Source: Micromonospora chalcea
GTDB lineage: Bacteria > Actinomycetota > Actinomycetes > Mycobacteriales > Micromonosporaceae
NCBI RefSeq assembly: GCF_002926165.1
Contig: NZ_MAGP01000103.1
Span: forward strand, 29,858-93,857
DNA length: 64,000 nucleotides
Reading direction: 5' to 3'
Shown piece after piece: positions 46,283-54,608 of the stretch. The translations under genes and the position numbers were made by a program. Each line of letters opens with the position of its first letter. The stretch's first letter is position 1. The notes under the pieces were generated by a model, which was given only the letters and a program-made list of their open reading frames with translations, was not told the DNA's origin and ran no database searches.

Positions 46283-47668
46283 GTGCCCGAACCAACGGAC
46301 ACACCGGGACCCACCGGCCGACCCCGAACCGTGCCGCTGCGGCAGATCCTGCCGGCGGTGCTCCGCGACCCCGCCCGGGCGCTCATCGACATCGGCAACC
46401 GTACCGAAGGTGAACTGGTCCGGCTGAACCTCGGCTCGTTCCGCCCCTACCTCGTCACCCACCCCAAGCACGTGCAGCACGTCCTGCGCGACCGGGCGGA
46501 CAACTACGAACGGGCCGGCGACGGGCTGTTCTGGCGTCCGGTCAAGCGGCTGTTCGGCGAGGGCATCCTCGGCGAGGGGCAGATCTGGTCGGCCAGCCGG
46601 CGCATGCTCCAGCCGATGTTCACCGCCAAACGGGTCGAGGCGCTGGTCGACGGCATGGCCGACGCGATCCGCGACGCGGTCGACGAGCTGGACGAGCCGG
46701 GCCGCGCCGGCCGTCCGGTCGACATCGGCGTGGAGCAGGCGCGCATCGTCAGCCGGGCGATCATGAAGGTGCTCTTCGCCGACCGCATCTCGGTGCCGGA
46801 CGCGATGCGCGTGATCGAGGCGCAGGACCGGATCGCCACCGCCGTCATCCCCCGCATCATCGTGCCGTTCGCGCCGCTGTCGCTGCCGATGCCGGGCGAC
46901 CGCACGTTCGCCCGTGCCGTACGCATCGTGGACGACGTGCTGGTGCCGATCGTCCGTGAGACCCGCGAGTCCGCCGACCAGGGCGACGACGTCATCTCGA
47001 CGCTCTGGCAGGCCCGCACCGACGACGGGCGGCAGCTCGACGAGCGACAGGTCCGCAACGACACGGTGGCCATGTTCGCCGCCACCACCGAGACCACCAT
47101 CAACGTGCTGACCTGGGCCTGGCCGCACCTGGACCAGCACCCCGAGGTGGCCGAGCGGCTCTACGCCGAGATCGACGAGGTGGTCGGCGGCGAGCCGGTA
47201 CGCCGCGAGCATCTGAGCCGGCTCACGTACACCCGGATGGTGCTGGACGAGATGCTGCGGCTCTACCCGATCGGGTGGATCATCCCGCGCCGCGCGGTCG
47301 CCGGGGACGTCATCGACGGCGTGCCGATCGAGCCCGGCGCGACGATGGCGGTCAGCCCGCTGATCACCCAGCGGATGCGGCAGTTCTGGGACCGCCCGGA
47401 CGAGTTCGACCCGGAGCGGTTCCGGCCCGAGCGGGTCCGGGCCCGGCACCGGTACGCCCACTTCCCGTTCGGCGGCGGGCCGCACCAGTGCCTCGGCATG
47501 TACCTGTTCTACCTGGAGGCGCAGCTCATCCTCGCCACCATGCTCAGCCGCTACCGGTTCCGGCTGCACCGCCCCGGCGTACCCGGGTTGCGGCTGGCCG
47601 CGGCGCTACGGCCGCGCGAACGGGTGGAGCTGACACTCGTCGCGGCCGGGCGGGCGGAGCGGGCATGA
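46283..47668 (+). CDS. Cytochrome P450
   Basis: A 461-residue soluble monooxygenase, likely tailoring the product of the two terpene synthases encoded next. The I-helix oxygen-activation motif reads A-A-T-T-E-T-T near residue 271, the E-x-x-R motif is E-M-L-R, and the heme-ligand loop is F-P-F-G-G-G-P-H-Q-C with Cys403. GTG 46283 has GAGGGAG about 7 bases upstream. The 260-bp upstream region has an AT-rich stretch around 46148-46178 that is the likely promoter of the whole diterpenoid/conservon run. The gene overlaps the class I synthase by 4 bp. Confidence 0.93.
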   Translation: MPEPTDTPGPTGRPRTVPLRQILPAVLRDPARALIDIGNRTEGELVRLNLGSFRPYLVTHPKHVQHVLRDRADNYERAGDGLFWRPVKRLFGEGILGEGQIWSASRRMLQPMFTAKRVEALVDGMADAIRDAVDELDEPGRAGRPVDIGVEQARIVSRAIMKVLFADRISVPDAMRVIEAQDRIATAVIPRIIVPFAPLSLPMPGDRTFARAVRIVDDVLVPIVRETRESADQGDDVISTLWQARTDDGRQLDERQVRNDTVAMFAATTETTINVLTWAWPHLDQHPEVAERLYAEIDEVVGGEPVRREHLSRLTYTRMVLDEMLRLYPIGWIIPRRAVAGDVIDGVPIEPGATMAVSPLITQRMRQFWDRPDEFDPERFRPERVRARHRYAHFPFGGGPHQCLGMYLFYLEAQLILATMLSRYRFRLHRPGVPGLRLAAALRPRERVELTLVAAGRAERA

Positions 47669-48540
47669 CCGACGGGCCCACACCGGATCCGCTGGCCGCC
47701 GCCGCGGAGCAGGGCCGGGTCTGCGCGCTCGCCGCGCAGGGCCAGCGCGGCCTGCGCAAGGCCGCCGCGGCGCATCCCGAGCTGTTCCCCGCGGACCCGT
47801 TCGACGCGACGCTGTTCAGCAGCATCGCCCAGGCGATGGCGTTCAGCGCCCCCTGGCACAGCGCGGCCGAGCTGGCGGTGACCAACCGCGCCGTGCTCTG
47901 GGGGTTCGCCGTGGACTGGCTGGTCGACCATCAGGCGACCAGCCGCGCCCAGGTCGACCGGATCACCGGCGTCTGCCTGGACGTGCTCGACGGCGCCGAC
48001 ACCGACGACCCGCTGGGCCGGTTCCTGGCCGAGTTGCGCGACGATGTGGCCGCCGCGCCCGGCTACCCGGCGCTGCGCGGCCACTGGCGTGCGGCGATGC
48101 GACGCACGCTCGACGCGATGGCCCGCGAGTGGGACTGGCGGCGCGCCGGTCGCCCCACGCTCGCCGACTACCTCGCAAACGCCGACAACCTCGCCGCCAC
48201 AGTGGTCAACGTGGCGCACTGGATCCACACCGGATCGGTGTCCACCGCCGAGGCGATGGACCGCGCGGTCGCCGTCAGCGACGAGGTGCAGCGGGCCCTG
48301 CGGCTGGTGAACGACCTCGGCACCCACCGCCGGGACGCCGAGTCCGGCGACCTCAACGCGCTGCTGCTGGTGGACGACCCGGCCGCTGTCGAACGGCGGT
48401 TCGCCGAGCAGGTCGAGCACTGCCGCGTCCAGCTGGCGAAGCTGGCCGGCCAGGCGCCCCGGGAGGCCGACTTCCTGTCCCGGCAGCTCGGCTTCACCAC
48501 CGGCTTCTACCGGAACACCGACTTCTGGGGTGTGCGGTGA
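47665..48540 (+). CDS. Class I terpene synthase
   Basis: A 291-residue all-helical terpene synthase-like protein that should ionise a diphosphate by metal binding. The first motif is a weakened aspartate motif, D84-W-L-V-D88 in place of D-D-x-x-D. The second is N216-D-L-G-T220-H-R-R-D224, an N-D-x-x-T-x-x-x-D variant of the NSE triad. With the class II cyclase encoded immediately downstream (GTGA overlap) it probably converts that enzyme's bicyclic diphosphate to the final diterpene. The ATG overlaps the P450 stop. Confidence 0.82.
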   Translation: MTDGPTPDPLAAAAEQGRVCALAAQGQRGLRKAAAAHPELFPADPFDATLFSSIAQAMAFSAPWHSAAELAVTNRAVLWGFAVDWLVDHQATSRAQVDRITGVCLDVLDGADTDDPLGRFLAELRDDVAAAPGYPALRGHWRAAMRRTLDAMAREWDWRRAGRPTLADYLANADNLAATVVNVAHWIHTGSVSTAEAMDRAVAVSDEVQRALRLVNDLGTHRRDAESGDLNALLLVDDPAAVERRFAEQVEHCRVQLAKLAGQAPREADFLSRQLGFTTGFYRNTDFWGVR

Positions 48541-50078
48541 CGCTCACCGCCGGCCCGGCCACCCGGCCCGCGCCGGCGCGTGAACTGGTCGCCGCGCTCA
48601 CCGGCGAGCCGGCCGGGCAGACGTCGCCGTCGGTCTACGAGACCGCCCGGCTGGTCGCGCTCGCGCCCTGGCTGGACGGCCACGACCGGCGCCTGGCCTG
48701 GCTGCTGGCCCGGCAGCGGCCGGACGGCGGCTGGGGCGGTCCCGGCGGGTACGCGGTGGTGCCGACGCTGAGCGCGGTCGAGGCGCTGCTGACAGTGCTG
48801 CGCCGCGACGGCCCGGCCGCCGCGCCGGCCGCCGCGGCGCACCGGGGACTGGCGTTCCTGTCCGGCGCGCTGCGCGGTGACGCCCCGCCTGACCTGCCGG
48901 CCACCGACCTGATCGTGCCCGCGCTGCTCACGGCCGTGGACCGGCACCTCACCGGACCGGCCGGGCCGCCACCCGGGCTGGCCGAGTGGGCCGCCCGGCC
49001 CCGCCTGCCGCTGCCGGCCGGTCTCGACCCGGCCCGGCTGACCCGGGTACGCGCGCTGCTGGCCGCCGGGCGGCCCGTGCCGGAGAAGCTGGCGCACGCG
49101 CTGGAGGTCGCCGGTGAGCTGGCGTACCGGGCGGCCGGAGTGCGTCCCTCGGCCAGCGGCGCGGTGGGCGCCTCCCCGGCCGCCACGGCCGCGTGGCTGG
49201 GCCGTCCGGAGCCCGGACCGGCGCTGGACTACCTGCGCGCGGTGGCCCGGCCCGGCCCGGTGCCCTGCGCCAGCCCGATCACCGTCTTCGAGCGCGCCTG
49301 GGTGCTCGGCATCCTGGTCCGGGCCGGTGTGCCGGTCGGCGCGCCCGAGCCGGTGCTGACCGAGCTGCGCGCCGCCGTCGGCCCGTCCGGCGCGGCCACC
49401 GCGCCCGGCCTGCCCGCCGACGCGGACACCACCGCTGTCGCGCTCTACGCGCTGGCCCGGCTGGGCCGCGCCCCCGGCGTCGGGCCGCTGGCCGGGTTCG
49501 ACACCGGGCGGCACTTCTGCACCTGGCCGGGGGAGGACGGCGCGTCGCTGACCACTAACGCGCACGTGCTCGACGCGCTCGGCGAGCAGCCGAGCGGACC
49601 CGGCGTCACCGGCGCCCGCCGCCGGGTCACCGAGTGGCTGCTGGAGCGGCAGGAGCCGGACGGGCGCTGGGAGGACCGCTGGCACGCCTCGGCCTGCTAC
49701 GCCACGTACGCGGTGCTGCTGGCGCTGGCCGACCACGCGCCCGACGGCACGGCGCGCCCCGCCGTCGAACGGGGCGTCGCCTGGCTGCTGGACACGCAGC
49801 GCCCGGACGGCTCCTGGGGACTGTGGCACGGCACCGCGGAGGAGACCGCGTACGCGGTGCTCGCTCTGGCCGGCGCGGGCCGTCCCGGGGACGCGCGGAT
49901 CGCCGCGGCGCTCGCCCGCGGTCGCCGTCGACTGTCCGAGCTGGACGGATGCGACGACGAACCGGCACTATGGCACGACAAGGATCTCTACCGCCCGACA
50001 CAGATCGTGCGCGCGGCGGTGGTGGCGGCCTCCGGCCGTGCCGTCGAGGCCGGACCCACCATGATCAGGATCGCTTGA
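48537..50078 (+). CDS. Class II diterpene cyclase (type B, DxDTT variant)
   Basis: A 513-residue alpha/alpha-barrel cyclase expected to protonate geranylgeranyl diphosphate and fold it into a bicyclic diphosphate. The acid motif is D295-A-D297-T-T in place of the standard D-x-D-D. Q-W-type repeats are present (Q-R-P-D-G-G-W-G near 60, Q-E-P-D-G-R-W and Q-R-P-D-G-S-W-G near the C-terminus). I recall the same D-x-D-T-T variant in the halimadienyl diphosphate synthase Rv3377c of Mycobacterium tuberculosis, so a halimane-like product is a reasonable guess. No GGPP synthase gene is in the window. Confidence 0.88.
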   Translation: MTLTAGPATRPAPARELVAALTGEPAGQTSPSVYETARLVALAPWLDGHDRRLAWLLARQRPDGGWGGPGGYAVVPTLSAVEALLTVLRRDGPAAAPAAAAHRGLAFLSGALRGDAPPDLPATDLIVPALLTAVDRHLTGPAGPPPGLAEWAARPRLPLPAGLDPARLTRVRALLAAGRPVPEKLAHALEVAGELAYRAAGVRPSASGAVGASPAATAAWLGRPEPGPALDYLRAVARPGPVPCASPITVFERAWVLGILVRAGVPVGAPEPVLTELRAAVGPSGAATAPGLPADADTTAVALYALARLGRAPGVGPLAGFDTGRHFCTWPGEDGASLTTNAHVLDALGEQPSGPGVTGARRRVTEWLLERQEPDGRWEDRWHASACYATYAVLLALADHAPDGTARPAVERGVAWLLDTQRPDGSWGLWHGTAEETAYAVLALAGAGRPGDARIAAALARGRRRLSELDGCDDEPALWHDKDLYRPTQIVRAAVVAASGRAVEAGPTMIRIA

Positions 50079-50158
50079 ACGTAGTTCACGACGGCTGCTA
50101 GCGTGCGCCGGAGTCGATCGGATTTCGGGCCGACCGTAGACCGGGCCAGGACGGTGTG

Positions 50159-52639
50159 ATGGGTTCCCGCAGTACGAATCTCCGTACGAAGATCATCGCG
50201 CTGCTGGCGTCGCTGACCGCGCTGTGGGCGTTCGCCGCGTGGGTGACCGTGCGGGACGGATTCAACCTGCTCGGCGTGCAGACGCTCAACGCGCGCGTCT
50301 TCGAGCCGAGCGACCCGCTGCTGCAGGAACTGCAGGCCGAGCGGCGGCTGTCGCTGCGCTATCTGGGCGAGTCCGACCCGAGTCGGCTGCGGGAGCTGGA
50401 CGCCCAGCGCGCGCGCACCGACGAGACCGCCGCCACGCTGTGGCGCTCGGTGCAGGACTGGCGTACCGAGATCCCCGCCAGCGAGGAGCTGATGCAGCGG
50501 CTCGGCGAGCTGAAGACCGAGCTGGACCAGATCGGCCAGGTCCGCGCCGACGTGAGCCGCAAGACCATCGACCGGACCGCCACGCTCACCGCGTACGACG
50601 AGGCGGTCGACGCGATCTTCGCCGTCTTCGACGCGCTCGGCGGCCTCGACGACGACGAGATCGCCAAGGACACCGCCGCGCTCATCGACCTCAACCGGTC
50701 CCGGGAGCTGCTGTCCCAACAGGACGCGCTGATCACCGGCGCGATCGCGGCCAACCGGATCACCGTGGCCGAGCAGACCGCGTTCGCCCGCCTGGTCGGC
50801 GCGCAGTGGTTCCTCGCCGACCGCACCGCCCGGGAGCTCGCCCCGACCGACCGCGCACGCTTCGAGCGGATGGTCGAGGGCGACGCGTTCCAGCAGTTGC
50901 AGACCCTTCAGGACCGGGTCCTCGCGGCCAAGGGCGCCGACGTGCGCCCGCCGGTGACCGCAGCGGCGTGGCAGGCCGCCGCCGAGCAGGCGATGGCCGA
51001 CCTGCGCGGGGTGATCCTGGCCGGCGGCGAGGACATCGTGTCCCGGGCGATGCCGGTAGCGATCGGCGTCATCGTGCGGCTGGTGCTCGCCGCCGGTCTC
51101 GGCCTGCTCGCCGTCATCGCCTCCGTGGTCGTCTCGATCACCACGGCCCGGTCGCTGGTGCGGCAGCTCGAACGGCTGCGCGAGGCGGCCTTCAACCTGG
51201 CGCACGAGCGGCTGCCGAGCGTGGTGGAGCGGCTGGGCCGCGGCGATGAGGTGGACGTCGCCCGCGAGGCGCCGCCGTTGCAGTTCGGCGACGACGAGAT
51301 CGGCCAGGTGGGCAAGGCGTTCAACGTCGTGCAGGAGACCGCCGTCCGCACCGCCGTCGAGCAGGCCGAGCTGCGCCGCAGCGTACGCGACGTCTTCCTC
51401 AGCCTGGCCCGGCGCACCCAGGCGCTCGTGCACCGGCAGCTCACGCTGCTGGACGCGATGGAACGCCGGGAACACGACGCCGAGGAGCTGGAGGACCTGT
51501 TCCGGGTCGACCACCTGGCCACCCGGATGCGGCGCAACGCGGAGAACCTGATCGTGCTCTCCGGCTCCACGCCCGGCCGGGCCTGGCGACGCAACGTGCC
51601 GATGGTCGACGTGGTCCGCGGCGCGGTAGCCGAGGTCGAGGACTACACCCGGGTCACGGTGCGCCCGCTCGGCGAGGTGTCGCTGACCGGCCGCGCCGTC
51701 GGTGACGTCATCCACCTGCTGGCCGAGCTGATCGAGAACGGGCTCTCCTTCTCGCCGCCGCAGACCACTGTCGAGGTTCGCGGTCAGCTCGTGGCGAACG
51801 GCTTCGCCATCGAGATCGAGGACCGGGGCCTCGGCATGAGCCCCGACGAGCTGGCCGCCGCCAACGCGCGCATCGTCGACCGGTCCGAGCTGAACCTGGC
51901 CGACGCCGCCCGGCTGGGCCTGTTCGTGGTCAGCCGGCTCACCGAGCGGCACGGCGTCAAGGTGCAGCTCAAGGAATCCGCGTACGGCGGGACCACCGCC
52001 GTGGTGCTGATCCCCCGTGAACTGATCACCGCTGACGGCGCCGACGCGGCCGAGGCCCTTCCCGCACCCGGGACGGCCCTGCCCGTGGCGCCCGCGCCGG
52101 ACCCGGTGCGGAGCACTCCGGCCGGCGACGGGCCGGCGATCCCGTCCGGCCCGGACGGCGCCGCCGAACCGGACCAGCCGGCCGAGCCCGCCCCGCAGGT
52201 GCCGGAGCCGGTGACGCGGGCGCCCCGGCTGACCCCGTCCGGGCTGCCGGCGCGTACCCGCAAGCGGCAGCCCGCGGTGGCCGGGCCCACCACGGAGCTG
52301 GCGGTGGTGGAGCGGCGGCCCGCCGCCACGACCGCCGCGGCGGAGGCGTCGCCGGCGACGGAGCCGGAGACCGAGGCGGAGACGACGCCGGTCACCGACG
52401 CGGGACTGCCGGTCCGGGTACGCCAGGCCAGCCTCGCGCCGGAACTGCGGCACGACCAGACCGAGGCAGACGACGACGCCGCCGACGATGACACGGCGCG
52501 TGCACCGGAGCAGGTGCGCCGGATGATGAGCTCCTACCAGAGCGGCACCCGACGCGGCCGTACCGATGCCGCGCGCCTGCTCGGCGGGGCTCAGGGGGCC
52601 GGCGGTGCGCCGGCCGACGCGGACGAGCAGGTTACCTGA
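50159..52639 (+). CDS. cvnA: Conservon sensor protein CvnA (NIT domain, HAMP, histidine kinase-like ATPase)
   Basis: An 826-residue membrane protein. One transmembrane helix near residues 11-32 and a second near 297-320 enclose an extracytoplasmic nitrate/nitrite-sensing-like helical domain. After that come a HAMP region, a coiled dimerisation region (A-R-R-T-Q-A-L-V-H-R-Q-L), and a HATPase with N-box E-L-I-E-N-G at 523-528 and D-R-G-L-G-M. The last 180 residues are disordered Pro/Ala/Thr/Glu-rich. It heads the cvnA-cvnD module, which resembles a bacterial GPCR-like signalling unit. It begins 80 bp after the diterpene cyclase, in the same direction. Confidence 0.93.
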   Translation: MGSRSTNLRTKIIALLASLTALWAFAAWVTVRDGFNLLGVQTLNARVFEPSDPLLQELQAERRLSLRYLGESDPSRLRELDAQRARTDETAATLWRSVQDWRTEIPASEELMQRLGELKTELDQIGQVRADVSRKTIDRTATLTAYDEAVDAIFAVFDALGGLDDDEIAKDTAALIDLNRSRELLSQQDALITGAIAANRITVAEQTAFARLVGAQWFLADRTARELAPTDRARFERMVEGDAFQQLQTLQDRVLAAKGADVRPPVTAAAWQAAAEQAMADLRGVILAGGEDIVSRAMPVAIGVIVRLVLAAGLGLLAVIASVVVSITTARSLVRQLERLREAAFNLAHERLPSVVERLGRGDEVDVAREAPPLQFGDDEIGQVGKAFNVVQETAVRTAVEQAELRRSVRDVFLSLARRTQALVHRQLTLLDAMERREHDAEELEDLFRVDHLATRMRRNAENLIVLSGSTPGRAWRRNVPMVDVVRGAVAEVEDYTRVTVRPLGEVSLTGRAVGDVIHLLAELIENGLSFSPPQTTVEVRGQLVANGFAIEIEDRGLGMSPDELAAANARIVDRSELNLADAARLGLFVVSRLTERHGVKVQLKESAYGGTTAVVLIPRELITADGADAAEALPAPGTALPVAPAPDPVRSTPAGDGPAIPSGPDGAAEPDQPAEPAPQVPEPVTRAPRLTPSGLPARTRKRQPAVAGPTTELAVVERRPAATTAAAEASPATEPETEAETTPVTDAGLPVRVRQASLAPELRHDQTEADDDAADDDTARAPEQVRRMMSSYQSGTRRGRTDAARLLGGAQGAGGAPADADEQVT

Positions 52640-52704
52640 CCGGGACGTCGACGCGACGGAAACCGGAAGCTGACGGCACACAGCCGGAAAGAAGAGGACG
52701 ACGA

Positions 52705-53130
52705 GTGGCGCAGAAGACGGCTTCGAGCGCGGATCTGACGTGGCTGCTGGATGACCTGGTCGGCCGGGTCAAGCAGGCGGAGCACGCCGTGGCGCTCTCC
52801 ACCGACGGACTGCTGATGGCCTCGTCCCGCGGATTGAGCCGGGACGACGGCGAGCACCTGGCCGCCATGGCGGCGGGCATCCAGAGCCTGGCCCGTGGCG
52901 CGGGCAAGCGGTTCGGCGGCGGGCAGGTGCAGCAGACCATCATCGAGATGCAGTCCTCCTTCCTGTTCGTCACAGCGGCCGGGCGTAACGCCTGCCTGGC
53001 GGTGCTGGCCTCGGAGGACGCGGACGTCGGCCTGATCGCGTACGAGATGGCCATGCTCGTCACCCGGGTCGGCCGGTTCGTCGCGTCACCGACCCGGGAA
53101 CAGCCCCTCGGCGAGAACGCGGCACGATGA
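52705..53130 (+). CDS. cvnB: Conservon roadblock/LC7 protein CvnB
   Basis: A 141-residue roadblock/LC7-domain protein (D-L-T-W-L-L-D-D-L at 10-18, A-L-S-T-D-G-L-L-M-A-S-S, then the long helix E-H-L-A-A-M-A-A-G). This family regulates small Ras-like GTPases, here CvnD. It starts at GTG 52705 and overlaps cvnC by 4 bp (ATGA). Confidence 0.95.
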   Translation: MAQKTASSADLTWLLDDLVGRVKQAEHAVALSTDGLLMASSRGLSRDDGEHLAAMAAGIQSLARGAGKRFGGGQVQQTIIEMQSSFLFVTAAGRNACLAVLASEDADVGLIAYEMAMLVTRVGRFVASPTREQPLGENAAR

Positions 53131-53516
53131 CCGGCCGGGGGGAGTCCGCGGAGCAGGAGTGGGTGGACGACCACGCCGGCCCGGTGGTGCGCCCGTACGC
53201 GGTCACCGGCGGCCGGGCCCGCCCGGTGACCGGCACGTTCGACCTGATCTCGCTGGTCACCGCGACCCGCACGGATGTCGGGTCGGAGTCCGGGCTGGGC
53301 CCGGAGCACGTGGCGATAGTCGGCCTCTGCCAGCGGATTCTCTCCGTGGCCGAGATCGCCGCCCATCTCGACCTGCCGGTGGGCACGGTCCGGGTCCTCC
53401 TCGGAGACCTGGCCGCCCGCAGTCTGGTGCAGGTACGCGAGCCGCGCGCGACCACCGCCGGCCTTCCCGACGAGCACGTTTTCGAGGCGGTTATCAATGG
53501 ACTACGGGCGCTCTGA
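53127..53516 (+). CDS. cvnC: Conservon DUF742 protein CvnC
   Basis: A 129-residue DUF742 protein with a winged-helix-like core (I-L-S-V-A-E-I-A-A-H-L-D-L-P-V-G-T-V-R-V-L near 73-93) and a conserved R-P-Y-x-x-T-G-G-R-A near residues 20-29. It is always encoded between cvnB and cvnD; its role in the module is unclear. It overlaps cvnD by 20 bp. Confidence 0.94.
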   Translation: MTGRGESAEQEWVDDHAGPVVRPYAVTGGRARPVTGTFDLISLVTATRTDVGSESGLGPEHVAIVGLCQRILSVAEIAAHLDLPVGTVRVLLGDLAARSLVQVREPRATTAGLPDEHVFEAVINGLRAL

Positions 53517-54105
53517 GCGGCCGGCGGGCGCCGGGCCGCTGCCCACCGCGATCAAGATCCTGATCGCGGGCGGGTTCGGCGTCGGCAAGACCACCATGGT
53601 GGGCGCGGTCAGCGAGACCAAGCCGCTGCGCACCGAGGAGGTGCTGACCGAAACCGGGATCGGCATCGACGACCTGTCCGGCGTGGAGGAGAAGTCGACC
53701 ACCACCGTGGCGATGGACTTCGGCCGGATCACCATCAGCGACGACCTGGTGCTCTACCTGTTCGGCACGCCCGGGCAGGACCGGTTCTGGTTCGTCTGGG
53801 ACGAGCTGGCGCTCGGCGCGCTCGGGGCGGTGGTGCTCGCCGACACGCGCCGCCTGGCGGACTGCTTCCCGTCGATCGACTACTTCGAGGGGCGCGGCAC
53901 GCCGTTCGTGGTGGCGGTGAACTGCTTCGAGGGGGCCAAGAAGTTCCGGCTCGACGAGGTGCAGGCGGCGCTCGACCTGGACCCGGGCGTACCTGTGGTG
54001 CTGTGCGACGCGCGCAAGCGTGAGTCGGCCAAGGAGGTGCTGATCACGCTGCTGGAACACGCCATGAAGCTGCGCGAGGCGCGCCGCCGCGCCGCCGGCG
54101 ACTGA
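53497..54105 (+). CDS. cvnD: Conservon Ras-like GTPase CvnD
   Basis: A 202-residue small GTPase of the MglA/CvnD type. P-loop G-G-F-G-V-G-K-T-T at about 25-33, switch II F-G-T-P-G-Q-D-R near 88-95, and a specificity loop V-N-C-F-E-G where classical Ras has N-K-x-D, which is typical of this group. In the conservon model it works with CvnB and CvnA at the membrane. It closes the four-gene module. Confidence 0.95.
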   Translation: MDYGRSERPAGAGPLPTAIKILIAGGFGVGKTTMVGAVSETKPLRTEEVLTETGIGIDDLSGVEEKSTTTVAMDFGRITISDDLVLYLFGTPGQDRFWFVWDELALGALGAVVLADTRRLADCFPSIDYFEGRGTPFVVAVNCFEGAKKFRLDEVQAALDLDPGVPVVLCDARKRESAKEVLITLLEHAMKLREARRRAAGD

Positions 54106-54116
54106 GGCTGCGTCGC

Positions 54117-54599
54117 ATGACCGAGCTGAGTGTCCGGGCGATGTCACCGGAGGAGTTCGACAGCTGGCAGGACGAGCTGGCCGCCGGGTACGCGCGCGAG
54201 CACGTCACGGCCGGCAACTGGACGCCCGAGGAGGCGCTCGACCGGGCCCGGGAGGCCACCGCCGGCTTCCTGCCGCAGGGCATGGCCACGCCCGGCATGC
54301 TGTTCCTGGTCGGCGAGCTTGCCGACGGCTCACCGGTCGGCTGGCTGTGGATCGGCCTGACCCACCCGCGCGGTCTCGCCGACTGCGCGTTCCTCTACGA
54401 CATCGAGGTGGCCGCCGGGCACCGGGGCCGGGGGCTCGGGCGGGCGCTGCTCGCGGCGGGGGAGCGGGTGGCCCGGGAGCACGGCGCCCAGGCGCTGGAG
54501 CTGAACGTCTTCGGCACCAACGAGACGGCGCGCAAGCTGTACGAGACGTCGGGATACCGGGTGGTCACCCAGCAGATGCGCAAGGACCTGCCCGCCTAG
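54117..54599 (+). CDS. GNAT-family N-acetyltransferase
   Basis: A 160-residue acetyltransferase. The acetyl-CoA-binding motif A is G-H-R-G-R-G-L-G-R-A-L-L at 101-112, preceded by the strand L-Y-D-I-E-V. A typical N-E-x-A-R-K-L-Y-E-T-S-G-Y-R ending is present. Substrate unknown. It follows cvnD by 11 bp and may be transcribed with it. Confidence 0.9.
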   Translation: MTELSVRAMSPEEFDSWQDELAAGYAREHVTAGNWTPEEALDRAREATAGFLPQGMATPGMLFLVGELADGSPVGWLWIGLTHPRGLADCAFLYDIEVAAGHRGRGLGRALLAAGERVAREHGAQALELNVFGTNETARKLYETSGYRVVTQQMRKDLPA

Positions 54600-54608
54600 G
54601 CACGGGCG

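Noticed and set aside
49151..49440. D-A-D-T-T in the class II cyclase considered as an inactivating mutation.
   Set aside because: I recall the same D-x-D-T-T variant in an active mycobacterial cyclase, and the rest of the protein is intact, so loss of function is not implied.
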